DNA from: Anticarsia gemmatalis
Taxonomy: Eukaryota; Arthropoda; Insecta; Lepidoptera; Erebidae
Length of the DNA: 64,000 nt
Direction: 5' to 3'
NCBI RefSeq assembly: GCF_050436995.1
Contig: NC_134754.1
Location: 5,139,001 to 5,203,000, forward strand
Shown: one piece after another, positions 11,486-25,720 of the stretch
Numbering within the stretch: position 1 is the stretch's first letter
How the letters are laid out: every line of letters starts with the position of its first letter
The notes under the pieces: generated by a model
What the model was told of the DNA's origin: nothing
Database searches by the model: none
The model's input: only the letters and a program-made list of their open reading frames with translations
Made by a program: the position numbers and the translations under genes

Positions 11486-14400
11486 TACGATTATTGTTCA
11501 TTTTGATGGCATTGCAATCGTTATAAGAAGATGTAACGTTATTACACAACATTAAATGCATTACAGACACGAAATAATTGTATTTGTTCTATGAAATTCC
11601 ATTATATTTACATGTCAATATATTGTTTCCTGAAAGGATTGCAGCGAAACGTTCTTAGTAAAAGTTGTTCCTAGTTATCATTACTTTAATTTGACACTAC
11701 TTTCATTAATGGCCGCCGACCGCCCAGGAGTGCCCATTCTCCTTTAATAAAAAAGTGGTTAAGCTATAGTGTTGAAGCCGCGCCCTACTAGGTATTGAAA
11801 ATATATTCACATTACAAATCAATCCAAATGTATGTAGCAACCTATTAGGGCGACATCTAAATTCCTTTACTTATATTTATTATTAAATTAATACAATGTT
11901 AAAACAAATAAGAAAACAACAGTCCACGTAATAAAAAGCAAAACTTCTTTCGAGTTTTTAATTGCGAAATTCAGAGTAACAAAAACTTTTCCATTAATTA
12001 TATCGTTCGAAATAATAAAATACTTTCACAAACTGGATCAATTAGTACGATTTTATTTACGAAACTTCAATTGGGTATTGCCGCTAAAGTTCGGTGCGCC
12101 AGTTGTCGTCAACAATTTGTTTTAATGACCAGTGGCGCCCCCAACCGGCGAGAAAAAGCTGTAACGTTTCTGAGACGGTAATTTTTCATGTCGTAACCGC
12201 GATAACGCGAGCGGTCAGGTGTTAGAATGATTTGTAACCCTCGTCGTTCGGCCGCTGCCTTCCTGATGTTGACAAACACTGGCCGAATTAGTTCGGGAGC
12301 CGTGTCTTTATATTTTTTTTGATAAGACCCTTATCTGTCTGATAATACTGTTTTTGTTTGGTTTGGCTACCGTGAACGTGCCGCTGAATACACATCTATT
12401 AAGATACCTCTAACCTCACGTCATTTTAATTTTATAGACATTTCGTTTTACGTTGCACTATACCGATACTTACACGCTATTGCTTTACAACGCTTATATA
12501 AAAGTTCCGACTTTACAATCGCTATAAAAACCACTGTTGAACAAACAAACGGAACAAAGTATACTAGGAAATAAACAGCAAATAAAAGCGGTTGACTCAA
12601 GTCGCCGAGTAGCGATTTTAATTGGGGGTGGAAATTGTGATTAATGCCATCAGATAAGGAGAAAGGCGGTAGCACGAAGGAGAGAAAAAAAGTACTGGTT
12701 TTCGGTGGAAACCCACACACATTAACCTAATTCGTTTTAATTGCCTAACCTAATCATTTGTAAGGATTTATAAGTACGTAGCTGGGCATTTGATGTGTAT
12801 ATTTTGGTGGTTGATTTATGATTCAAGCGTTGGCCTCGTGTCACGTCAGGTTGAAAGTTAAAGGGTGTAACGTGTGCGTCAACACCCGCCCGTTAAACTC
12901 ACACACAACAATATCATTAAGTCGAATTTATTTACAAGTGCGTAAAAATATTTTATGACGTTTCGTCATGATAGTTCTCACGCTCAACCCTTTTTTCCTT
13001 TGCGGTTGTGCTGTTTGATTTTTAAATTTTGTACATTGTAATAAAGTTGGAGCAGTGGTATAATCTATTCATAAATGTAGGGCAAGCTAGTTTTATTTTT
13101 TAATCGCAATTTAAAATTATGGAATTCGATTACTAAATCTTAAAAAGGTAAATAAAAAGTGTGGATGGTTTTCAAAAACAGTTTTGAATGTGTAATAGCC
13201 TAAATGAGTAGAGACAATATGTGAAATATATAGTAGAGTTTGACATTTGGACGATGCGAGTTCCATACAATTGCATAGAAAGTCGGTAATGTCCACAAGG
13301 TCTAACTACAACCAGTAAATCAAATTGTCGTCACGACTAGTAGTGTAGTTTACTTTACAACTAACATACTTTATATGTATCTGATTTATTTCATAATTCA
13401 ACTCGTTATTTCCCTTGGATGGTAATGAGTTCTGTAAAGTATTCGTGGCCGCAATGCAAAAGTATTTCTTTCAACTGTTATTGGTGAAACATTAGAAATA
13501 AATAAAGCATTTTGCCAGAATACCGATAATACTTCAAATGACATTCCAACCTAACAAAGGTAGAAGTCACGAAACGAAAATAAGGCTTGCCAGTGACGGC
13601 GCGACATAATAATGCACTCCTAATAATTACATTCAATGAAAATATTTCAAAGAAATAGAAAGGAGCAATGTTATTTCGAGACATTTTAATGGTTAAAACA
13701 ATAAATTCTACAAAAACACTCATCTAAGTAAATTCCTAGACGATTCTTTAAAAAGAAATAATTGAAATTTGTTTATACTTGGAACTTTTACTGTATAGAT
13801 AAGTATAATAATCATAAATTCAAAATAGTATTATCAAATTTTAGAAGAACATACATTTAGCTGTTACTTCAATACTCTAAAATATTCATAAAATAGTTTA
13901 TAAAAAATAATGTATCGTCAATGCAACAATGTCTGTTCAAAGCCGAGAAAATTTAAGAAAATCAGGCAAAATTAACTCATTATCAAAACCGAATTAAACG
14001 ACCAAAAAATTTATGATTTTGCTCTAAATATTTCTCTATTACTTAATTTATCTACTTACTTAGATCTCAAAACTATTTTGTTTTTCCTTCAAAACAAAAC
14101 GTACCAAACCGACTTTTTTCTACTCTAAAAGTCGTACGAAAAAATCGCATCATTAGCTCTCAGCCTTAACTCCATGTATACCGTCGTCGCCTAGGCTACA
14201 CAAAAAGCGGCGGCCAGCGATATGCTAAGTGACCGACGCTGATAACCGTCACGTGGTGCTCACTGTACTTGCATGACCATACGAAACAGTATTGGTTACT
14301 AAGTATTTATATACGACAAATAATTACAATACTTTGTAGAACATTTTCAGCATACGTGGTTAATTATACTTGGTTGAAAATCTCTAATTTAATGTATAAG

Positions 14401-16958
14401 TTGAGATGACCAGTTCATGAAAGCAATAGACCTGCAAGGCGCCGCTCGTGTATAATTTGGGGAAATAAAAAAAAATGAGATTTTGGGGTTGAATTTCGAA
14501 AAAAACGGCCTATGTTTGAAAACTGGTTTTCAGCTAACTCCCGCTGGGAAAGCGACGAGCAGACATATTGATAGATTTTGTCGGTCATATTTGGTCAGTA
14601 TTTGTAATTCTCATTCTTCATGTAAGTCTCATTTTGTAAAGTAAGTAGTTTTCGCTAGTTTAAGTAACAGTACGTTTTATTTACAAGAGACAATATTGCC
14701 TTTGTTCATTTATATTAAACAAGACCGAGTATACCTATTGTTGTAAATATAGTAAGAAAACGTACTTAATTTTAAAGTATATCAGACTTACTTACCCTTA
14801 AAACTCACGTGAGTACGTAAGGATAAGGTAAAAGGTTTTTTTCACTTTCCATTACCTTTACGATACAGTACACTCTACAGTGTTATTGTACTTGTTTCAT
14901 GTTGGTTAAATACCCCTTACATTAATTTCTAAACTAGTGTTATAAGTTAGATATTGTTATTCAAAGTAGCAAAAATTTTAGGCTTCTTAATTTAACCCCA
15001 AATATTGTCTTAAATGTACAGATCTTATAATATTGTAAAGTAAAATAATAACATTATTTGTTTACTAACCTTAAAAACACCTATGGTTTTGTAATAAGCG
15101 ACAAGCGAAGGACAATCAAAAACATTGGTCATTAAACTTGAACCATAAAAATATTATATTCCAACTAATGAAGCATAGTTTACAAACCCACTCAAATAAA
15201 ACGACACTTGAAACATTTCAGGTGGTACACAAATTATTCAAACAATTCATTAGCGGGAACCCCCGCAGTGTAATGAGAGCCTAATTTGAATATCTTCATT
15301 TTTTACTCCAAGCTAAAATATTTTGACCGTTATAGTGACGTGCGGCACGTTTGCACAAACGAAATGTATACTAAAAGAAATATATGTTCTACGAATTTAT
15401 TAAACTTGTACCATATTGGACGGCGCATGTAGTAGTTTTTGATTTAAATAGTGCACCGGATTTTGCAGAATATCCGTAAAACCGGCGACCTATCGGAACT
15501 ACTGGCCATCTTTTACGGTTTTATACGCAGTTTTTATACACGATTCTGTACGCTTCGCTTCAATTGAAATGGAATGTTTTTCGTGAAAACCGAATTATTG
15601 AATTTTTCAATTTCGTTGCAAATATTTATGTATTTATTTTATTGTTTTCATGAATATTTTAGCAATAATATTTTGACCAAAATCAAACAATAACCATTAC
15701 CTAGGACATTAGTCTCAGAAAATAACGGCCGTGTCTCTATGTAACTACCGTATTTTTGTGATACAGCACTTCCACCAGACACATTTAACTCGACCGTCGA
15801 TCGAAAAAAGCACACTACACCTCCGCCACCACAAGAGATATACCACACGCCACACATAGGTATACGTCGACATTTGTCCAGTCCAATTCACTTAATGGAC
15901 TTTCATTCGGACACCGACTAGTCAGCGTAAAAAGCGAATTACATATCCTAGTTGTTTATCATTTGCCGTGTGGTACATAATTAAACAACGCGAAACGAAT
16001 CCCGCAAAATGCAGTGTTTTATAATGAACATTAACGGATTCAATTAAATCACGAGAGTAAAGAATCGTCGGTCAAAGAGATTTAATAATGCTGTTGTGTA
16101 CAATGTAAATACTGTAACGTAATTTACAAGCAAGTGAAATAAAGGAAAATTCTAAAGGATTTTCATCACGTCGAAAAATGTCATTTCCTTTATCTGCGGT
16201 AGTAAAAGCCATATTAATTAAAAAAGAGGGTTAAATTAGAAAATTACTTCCGTTTACCCGCGGTTTCATTCGGGGGCAGAATCAGCCACCAGACGCCATT
16301 TAAGGAAGATTTTAATGACGAAGGAATTATCAAGGGATGGATTGCTGCGCTCTCTGAGCCTATACAGAGTACATTTAACATTATAGCCAGTATCCAATTT
16401 TTTTTGTAATGTTTCATTGTTTATAATGCATTGATCTACTGTTTGTTCATTAAATAACATGTATTTTACGCGTGCATTTGTCAGCAGCATGTTCATTCTT
16501 TTATCCTTTTAAGTGAACATTTTTCCACTGGTTTTCTATCAATGGCGGTTTTCTATCGCGGCTTTTATTACCATATTTTTATAAACACATTTACCATTTC
16601 GAAAACTGTAAAAAAACACATTAATAATAAGATACTCTATCATAAACTAGAGCTGTAACGAAGAATTGCAGCTTAACTTTATGATAGCCTGAAATAATTA
16701 GGACCTAAAAAGCTGTACACTAATAAAAGTAAATGCTAGTCTGGACAGTCAATGCAATTAATGGGCTTAGATCTGTTCACCTCGTAAAAGTAAAATGACC
16801 GTAAAATTATCTAGACGTGGTCTCTTGCCTAAAAATTTACTAGTAATTAAAGCGTTTGTTTCGAATATTCTATTTAAATGCAAGCTTTATTACGTCTCTC
16901 TGATATTTATGGACTGTGTCATGCTATCTTTTTAAATGCGACTTAAGAATCCAATTCA
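11486..16958. other. Gene-free stretch
   Basis: No supported gene. Noted inside: GC-richer patches at about 12090-12320 and 14160-14290, and a perfect 12-bp palindrome ACTCACGTGAGT at 14803-14814 centred on an E-box. The frames at 12448-12720 and 13478-13723 (minus) resemble no family. Confidence 0.55.
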
Positions 16959-17075
16959 ATGCAAGTTATATTTTAATTAGTTAATTATTATGACAACCGT
17001 AGGATGGGTGATTCAAGTATCAAATTCAAGCTATATTTTAATTAGTTAATTATTACGACAACCGTAGAATGGTAC
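16959..17075. repeat. 65-bp tandem duplication
   Basis: TATATTTTAATTAGTTAATT plus ATTATGACAACCGTAGGATG starts at 16967 and recurs at 17032 with two substitutions over about 41 bp. It is a local duplication rather than a recognised element. Confidence 0.8.
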
Positions 17076-18639
17076 GTTTAAATACAACAATGCAAAAAAC
17101 CACGACAAACTACAAAACTGATTTATACAAAATTGTCGGAACTAAGTTAAAAAGAGCAATAGCGAAACGCAATGAGGCGCGGCGATAAGTAAACTAAGTA
17201 AAAAAAATAATTTTATAACCGTAAAATTTCTCTATAGACCACGAAACGTGGCCACATTGTCCGTTTACACAGCCGCGACGAACTTTATTATTATTTGCCC
17301 GAAGCACGAAAACTATTAAGCGGGCAGATAAGTTTGCGCCATGGAGGGATTAAGTGTAAACGAATCAGTATTATTTTAAAATCGGAAGGGTTATTCGATA
17401 CATGCAATTGTGTAAACGGACTAAATGAACGGAGAGGAATAAAATTTTGGTTTATATAATTTTTTGGATTAAATTTGTGATCTGTAAGAGAATTTTACAA
17501 CAAATGGTAATTTAAAATAAATTTGATGTAAGTCTAATACAAAAAGTAAAATAAAATGCTATCTTTGCTCTCCGTGTTCAAAATGCTTGTGCATTTTTTA
17601 GCCAAAAATGTAAGAAGTCAGTTCTACTTTTGTGGTTTTTATTAAAAAGTCTAGTTATTAAAACCTTTAGACTGTGGATCTTTACAGAAGAGGTGTTCTA
17701 AGTTTAAACCTTGAATCCTTTATTGGGGGAGAACACATTGACTTTTCAGTCATTTTTTATATTTTATTATATGACCTAACAGAAACGACATTATTTCCGA
17801 AATAAAGTTATCTAATACAATATCGATTCCTAAACTAAATACCAAAATTATTTTATAGTATTTCAGTGTCAATATGGAAAGGCTTCCAGCACTCATAGTT
17901 TCATGGCAACGCAAACATTATACGGCGTAAAGCACCATAAGTAATGTAAAACTGAGTTACGTGACGCGTTTTAGCTTTGTAGATATTTAAATGGGCAATA
18001 AACGTTGATTTATTTCAGTTTGTTTGGATTTCGGCCTTCAATTCCTGCCCGAACTATTTTAGTTAGTTTTAATTTTCATTCGTTTGTTATTGATGGTTTT
18101 AATGCGTGAGAGAGTTGGTACGATTGGGAGCTTTAAGTAAATATTGCCCTTGAGAATTGGTAGTGAGGTTTAGAGTGAAATGATCGCAAATTAAAACTTA
18201 TGTTCTCTTAGGACTAAAATTCGCAAAAATATTGACTAATTTGTCTATGCCAGTGGATCCACCCGTGTGTTTTTTTGATTTCTGTGATTTTATTTCGTTG
18301 GTTCATCATTTTACAAAATATTATGAAAATCGGTTCTGTGATTTGGATGTGAAATCGTTACAGACAGGCCGCATTTTTGCACTTAAAGACGATGTTGGTA
18401 TGTAGGTCTGTGGGATGTCACTACTGTCAAAATCATCACAAAAAAAAAACCTTTTAAACTTTTTGCGGCACAAATATTTAAAAATACATGCAGTGGGCTA
18501 CCAATGGTAATAAATAACGCGAAATTTCACCATTCACACTCAAGGAAAACAAAGATATCTCTGACAAATAAGTTTTATTTTAACCTACAAAGGAAAAAAT
18601 AAATAAAACCGGCCATAGGTAAACTAGTTAACTCTAAAC
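17076..18639. other. Gene-free stretch with inverted GTAAAC motifs
   Basis: GTCCGTTTACAC at 17259-17270 is the exact reverse complement of GTGTAAACGGAC at 17410-17421; a third GTGTAAACG is at 17354-17362. GTAAAC is a forkhead core. Nothing else recognised. Confidence 0.5.
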
Positions 18640-18857
18640 CAACACATATCGCGTGTGAGTGCAGATAAGGGGTGTCATAAGAACTGTCGCCGGCTCGCCT
18701 CCGCGTCGCCAGTTCAGTCTACCCTTATTACTTTATTGTCCATCCGACTGTGAAGAATATACGTTTATAAGTATTTAATTTTGTCACGAGTTTTGTTATT
18801 GACTAAGTTTAGTGATTGCCGTATCGAATATCGAAAGCGCACTTACTGACCCTCGCA
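18640..18857 (+). promoter_or_regulatory. GC-richer block with initiator-like TCAGTCT
   Basis: GTCGCCGGCTCGCCTCCGCG is followed by TCAGTCT at 18714-18720, an insect-type initiator, in otherwise AT-rich DNA. It could be a transcription start with a non-coding first exon. No DPE or coding exon is seen. Confidence 0.2.
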
Positions 18858-19030
18858 GAAGCACGATTTTCTACAATGACTATCGCGTATTGAGTGTTTG
18901 TCTTTTAAAATAGACTTAAATAGAAACATTGTTGCTTCTGCACTCGCTGGAAAGGTTGATCGGATTTTTATTCAAAATTTGTCGACGGCAAGCCGGTTGT
19001 CATTAGTCGATAGTAATACAAAATTGCTTC
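18858..19030. mobile_element. Palindromic MITE family, copy 1
   Basis: Begins GAAGCACGATTTTCTAC and ends with the approximate reverse complement (ACAAAATTGCTTC). The right arm has GATCGGATTTTTATTCAAAA and TTGTCGACGGCAAGCCGGTTG, the family hallmark (see 48506-48690 and 59579-59727). No coding capacity. Confidence 0.72.
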
Positions 19031-22000
19031 TCAAGACGATGAATGTATAGTGCAATATATTGGAGCTTACTAAGGGTATGCATGATCATGTCTGGAGTGG
19101 TAGTGGTTCATGTTCGGCAATTCATTGTTACATTCAGTTTAGACTTGTGTTACTCTGCTATAAATATGATCGTAGTTACATCAATGAAGTTGCCAATGTC
19201 GATCGTCAATCCAGTTCTTGCTTTTTTAACCCCGAGCAGAGCCAAATCGTAGTGTGAAGTTATTTATAAATAGTATATGCCAACTGAAAAAACCTTTTAA
19301 ACTTATTACCAGTTACTTCATTAGACCGTTGACAACAACCCATTAATATACTTATTAACCTAATTACGCATTTATACTGCATGCCTATAAGCATTAAAGT
19401 TTAACGAAACAAATCAAGATTAATCATTAAATTTTATATTTGTTTACGCAAGTAAAACTTAGTAAGTACGTGTGAAATATTAATAAAATTGTGATTTAAT
19501 CGTTGAGATAATCGCCTTAACGTTATCATCGCGTGGCTTAATAGTGTCGCCCCGTTTCGATAAAGTTTCAACTTTTATATTATACTGAGTGGTACTTACT
19601 TTTCATTTAACGGTAGCACTTAATCAAATATTCATTAGCTGATAAAACTCACACCTACAATGTGTTTTTGAAGGCTTAGTAAGTGCTTTTTTTAAATATT
19701 ATTTTATTTGAATCTCCAAGTATACTTTTACATGTACATAAAATTAATTCTGCAGTCTATTTTTAGCCACGCTTTAAATATTTTACCAGGTTAGAACCAG
19801 ACTTCATAAGAAATTCAAAAACAAAGTTATTAAAAATCTATCAGCAAGTTTAAAATAGTCCACATTATTTTAATCCAGTACAAATAACTTGAGCCAGATC
19901 GCAAAACTAAACAGCTGCCTTCAAACTCTTTCAATTAAAACAAATCTTCTTCAAGTTAATTATAAAGGATACCTGCGAATCGATTAAATGAAAACACTCG
20001 ACTTCCATTCGCTAATATTGTAACAAGGAAAGGTACTCTTAAAACCGCTGAGAAATCGAACCAAGTCTATAGAGCTATTGTCTTCAGTCAGTATGAATGA
20101 TGACAGCAAATATTGTTGTAATTAATAGATGGGCGATCAATCATTTTTGTTTGCGATGCTGAAGAGAATTCTGGGAAATGCTTCGGTCAAGTATTATCAC
20201 AGTTAAAAAGGCTTCCACGTGCGGACTTATTTATATCGATGAAGTAAATATAATTTGCGAATTTATAAAGTTTATTTTTAGATCGATTTGCGTCTGTATT
20301 GGTATTGTTGTTGTATGACTTCACATTTAGCGAAAATAGGTCGTGATTTAAATACGTAATTTTACCAGATATATCTGATTTATTTTTATTGGCATTTTGT
20401 AAGTTGTGAGTTAAACGAATGTGTTGTTATTTTCGGTTGTTTGTTAAATTGCAGTAAAAGTTATTAATCTGGCCACAATAAAATCGAAACAAAGTTGGAT
20501 TGTCATCGAAATATGTAATAAATAATCAATTTTCAACCGTTCCAGTTTTAATACCGGCGGGCGGAATGGAAAAATAACAGCAAACTAATTGGAACACTCC
20601 TGGTTAAACCCTTTTCATTCGGTTTTCAAGTTATCGGGGCTAATTTAAATGGTTTGCTTCGACGGCAAATTCGCAAAATTCATTTGGACTTTTTTATTGG
20701 AATAATTAATCTTCCACGTTTAGTGTTTCCTCGACCTTTTAAGTATTTCCAGTGTTTTGTTCTTAATCTACTTTGTTTACTATAATGAGAATATTTTTAA
20801 TAATTAAATTATAATGAGAATATTTTTTTTTCAATATATATTATGTATTTTTATAAAATATTACGTACATACACACATAGTTCACATAGCATTTCACCTG
20901 TTATATCAAGCTTTGGGCACAGGGTACAACTGAAAAGCTGCTTGCTTATTAAAATATAATATTCAATAATAAAACTCTAATTGAATTCCAAATGTAGATA
21001 AAACGAAAATAAATCTACGATATAATAATAACAGCGTTATCAAAAAGTCGAGTTTGACTGTGATCGCGTGCACGACGCCGGGCCCGAATTTATAAGATTT
21101 AGTCAGAAAATAAATTAGCTACGACGGAAAAGTTTTCGGTAAATAGGCGAACGGAGGTGTGCCGATGTTGAAATGTTTTGCCAACAGATATGGCATATCT
21201 TTCTACATTGAGTGCTTAATATTTCCATAATAACTTAGTGCACGCATAAGAGTAATTACCAACCGATCCGCGCGATTTCGCAAGCTTTTCATCACTATTA
21301 TCTAGTCCCATAGGTAATATTTTTTCAAAAAAATTAGACTCTCGGATTTTCGCCTTGTTGATGCCATACAGTAGTTAAAGTAGTTTTTATATGAAATAAT
21401 GTGAAGGTATTAAATGTGCTTTTATATAACTGTAGTAACTATTATTTTCAGTGATATGGCTCAGTACTGTACCATCGGTCTTGATGTCGGCATAGTGGAG
21501 GCATTGATTCGACTTTGACTATCAAATCATCTATCCATCGACAATACTGCTATGGGGTATAAACTGCTGTGTAGATACATTAGTTAAATAAACTCGGCAC
21601 TGTTGAATAGAATGTTTTGTAATTTGAAAATGTAAAAACTATCTCATCCACTACTCTTAATTCTATGATTTTGTGTTTGTATACGGCCGTTGTCTCAGCT
21701 CTTTCAAATTTGTACATCTTAATCGCCGCTAGCTAACTTATTACAAGCGAAACAATTCTTTAGCCGTCACCTAATGAGTTGCCTTTTGAACTTATGCTAT
21801 GTTTAAATAATTCAATGCCGGTTTTTTCCAAAATTCAAAGGGTTTTTCTTCCGGTTTATGTTATAACTTCTTTTTTCTCAAAACTTTGTTTTACTTGGCT
21901 GAAGGTTTTTGTAAAATAAAAGATTCCGTGAATCAAAATTTGATTATACTTTTCTTCTTTTTTTATAAAATCACTGCCTTTTTATTGTTATTCACCATGG

Positions 22001-23865
22001 ATAGCCTTTTTTATTTACATACCTACGTCATTCATGCTTACTTAATCAGGCCTTTTTCCCAAAAGGGTAGGCAAATACCAAAGAACGGTCTACTTATGAT
22101 CCTTATAAACTAAAAATATAATTATAGCCTTTTTTCATCAAAAATATTTTGCATTACATTTTATTGTAATAATGTCTCACAATTAAAACACTGTTAATTT
22201 TTGTACAGCATAATATACTCTAAAAAAACACAACCCTCAATTTGCGTCACCCACAAAAAACACTTTAATTCCGACATTCGCAGCTTGCTCTACAAGCCAG
22301 CATACTCAAACACTAAAACTGTACCACAGAATTAGTACACAACATTTAAAATTCAGCAAACGAACCAGTTTCCAGTAAGTGCATGTTGGACTATTCATTC
22401 TTAATCCTTGCTTCCATGTTCACTCTTATCTTTTTGGCACTACTGCCGTGATCTACTACCAAGTAATCTGTACTACGAGTATTTTAAATTGCAAACAGTT
22501 GCATCCTCATTACTCGCTTTTTTGCATAGTGACAATGTGTTCAGATTTCAAGTATTTGCAATTTGAGATAGAGAGGAGTTTTTAGTTCAATTTGTTCTTA
22601 CTTTAAGCTTAGGATGTTGAAGTTTTTAATTCCTATGTTTTGAATTTGAGTGTCTGAAATTTTGACAGCTCTAAGTTTTTCACTTTAGAGGTTCTTTTTT
22701 TTATAACTCATTCTGTTGTTCTTTTGCTTCCGATTGTCGGTTTTTGGGACCTTGTCACTGCGATCAATAACCCGATTTTATTTAGTCGGTACTAGACGTC
22801 GGTATTTCACATTTAAATTTAAGTACTAGGAAGCTTTAAATAAAACACAGACAGTTGATAGATCGCTGTAGGAAATTGGCCGAGTAAAAATTACCGCAGC
22901 TTTTTAGAAAATTTATTACAATTGCAAAACCCAGACTGTAATGAAATTAAACTCACTTGCGCTTTTAATATCGTGCAGTTTGAAGCCCCAAGTAAGGAAA
23001 ATGTCTGACACATGATGGAATAACGACCTGTCATGGGTATATAGGCTTAAAACTTTCAACACCGTAAATTGTGCGTGATGGGGTTAGCACTGGATATTAT
23101 AAATACCTTTCTTTCACTTTTCAAACATGAAAGGTAGGTTTTAAATTAGGTTACATTTTCATTAAATTATTAAACCTATTAGTTTATATTCCAGACATGG
23201 CTGTTCCTTTTTCACGGAATTAAAATTAAGTAGTATATTCCATTTTTGGTCAGCAGTAGACTGTTCAAGGCAACTATATCATCTATCTTATGAACGGTTT
23301 CTGAGAACATTTAGCGGTAGTTTATCTATTCAATAGCGTTATTTTATATGAGTTTTAACGCTATTGTTGATTGAGTTATAACGTTGGCAGACTACACCGA
23401 AATGATAGAGGGGTTAGAGCTCGAGTCCACCAAGTTAGCTAGGTTTGGACAGGAAATTAGGTATTCCCTCAAAAAATCTTTTAACTAATATTTTTTTTTG
23501 TTTCTAGAAAGTTCCTAGAATACTCTGAAGTTCATTATCAAACGTATAAATAACGTCCTTTATTGGTATGGCAAACTATCAATTCCATTAAAAGTATACA
23601 GTATAAGTATTAAGAATACACAAATTGTATTAATTGATTCACCTCTGTTTACTGATTAATACATTCACTTCCGGATCCCAGGACAAATGTTAATCCAATT
23701 ATTAATTTATATTATTGACAATAATATTGCTGTCGTTTGTCTGCCTCATACATTTAAAATATTGTAGTCACTTTAAAAATATTACTTGTGAAGTACATTT
23801 TTTTTTATTGGTTTGCACATTGCGCTACTAATTTCAGCACGTTTTTTCCGTATAACAATACTAAC

Positions 23866-23979
23866 CAGTACCTCGATTCTCTACTACTATCGACTACCGA
23901 CAACCGGCTAGCTATCGAATTTTGACACTTAGAATGTACTGCCAAAATGTTTCCTACGACTACAGAATCGAGCTACGTT
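23866..23979. mobile_element. Palindromic MITE family, copy with internal deletion
   Basis: CTCGATTCTCTACTACTATC, GACTACCGACAACCGGCTAG and CTATCGAATTTTGACA form a full left arm. AATGTACTGCCAAAATG and TTTCCTACGA follow, then ACAGAATCGAGCTACG closes the element abruptly, so most of the right arm is lost. Confidence 0.72.
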
Positions 23980-25674
23980 TAGATAATATAGATACAAATT
24001 TTTAGATAATTTGTTTGTTGAAGTCCTTTGCAGATTTTTTTTATGATGTCACATAAACCAATGAAATGCAAGCGTCCGTGTGCGATCTTTATCCCTCGTT
24101 CTAATTTCTTTTCGCTGTTAAGGACAGATATGTATTCTTTACTTTTTATATATTTCTACTTATTTGAAGATTTGCTGTAACAAACTTTAAGACACACTTA
24201 CATACACTTGTAAACGTTCTCAACGTGGACACTTGGCCAGTAACAAAACTGTTTACAATAAAGTGATCAAGGTCTTAATTCCATACGAATGAAGCGTCGA
24301 ATAAAAGCTAATATTAGTCGATGTCAATAGCACATTACTCATTGTCACTAGTACCGAGTGTACCTAGTGTGTATTGTCACGCAATACTTCTACCATCAAG
24401 GTGATTCTATTAAGTTTTATTCAATGAAACTGTTAAATAATTAAGTTCTTTTATGTATTGTTTGTACGAGTACTTTGGAGCTTTTTAGTGAGCTAAGTGA
24501 TTTAACGACGAAAGTCTCTATGATCGTATACAATTAAATTGTTTATCTAAGAGCAAGTCTCGAAGCCAAGGCTCAGGTAATTGATTCCTTTTACATCCTG
24601 AATACATGACAGTGAAAATACGAGCGATATGAAAAAAACGCAATTATACATAGCCAAAATTAAATTAGAATTAAAAAAACTTCTTTACAGACTTTCAAAG
24701 TTGAATGTAAGATGTCTAAAGTACTTCAAAAACGCATAGTCTTTACAACTAGGTGTGTATTTAGTTGTAATTAGTAATTTCAACAAACTCTTAATTACAG
24801 AAGGATTATGATGATTCATTATTTCAAACGCTACAAAATAACCAATTCAAAAAGTAAGTATACATTTTCAAACAATACACAGATTTTTTATTTGCGTGAT
24901 ACTAATTAATTGGCAAGTGGTATAATAGGACCTCTGTTTATCAATTAGGGCCAATGTTGAACAATTTATTATTCGAAACCCTTTCTTGAGTAAACAAAAA
25001 ACGTCTGTGTTTATACACGGGGTACATAAGGCATAAGGTACAGTCGGTGGCAAAAATATGTACACAGTGTCACATTTTCAAAGGCAAATTTACCAATTAA
25101 ATTAGTTAAATCTCTAGACTTTAGTGTACTTTTACAGTCACTGGGTATTGCTGCCTAAAATTAATAATTGGATGGAAATTTTCATACAATAAGGTATGAT
25201 GTAAATGTGACAGTTTATACATATTTTTGTCGTTGACTGTACAATGTACCAAACTTCTGACTATAGGTGATCGCGGAGGGTCATTCAAATTTAAATTTTC
25301 GCTCTCTCGTGCTATTCCCTCGGGTGAGGGAGCCCGCATGCTGCGTAGGGGAGTGAGCTAATAAAGTAAATTAAAGATTAATAATACATTGTCTTAATAT
25401 AGGTATGTATGTATGCAAATATTGGCCCCAGTGAAATCCTATACTAGTAATTTGATTGTATAATGAATGGATTCTGTAACGATGTCATTGTTCGTATCGA
25501 TGGGGATAAAAGGCTTTAGTGTGAATGAAACTTTTGTTAGAATTCGGAGTTGTTACGAAGTTGATACTATGAGCTCTTAAGGCACTAATATTTGTTTAAT
25601 TGTGTAACTTATATGAATGTTCATTATAATATGTTTAGGCATACTTAGAAAATAATATTATATTTCACTATAAT

Positions 25675-25720
25675 AGTCGGATTTAACGTGGTTACATTGG
25701 TATCCACGTTAAATCCGACT
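25675..25720. repeat. Perfect 17-bp hairpin with 12-base loop
   Basis: AGTCGGATTTAACGTGG (25675-25691) and CCACGTTAAATCCGACT (25704-25720) are exact reverse complements. The stem does not extend outward, so it is short for an animal microRNA precursor. Confidence 0.85.

Noticed and set aside
25675..25720. MicroRNA precursor
   Set aside because: The stem is 17 bp with no outer extension, shorter than normal Drosha/Dicer substrates, and neither arm matches an insect microRNA I know.
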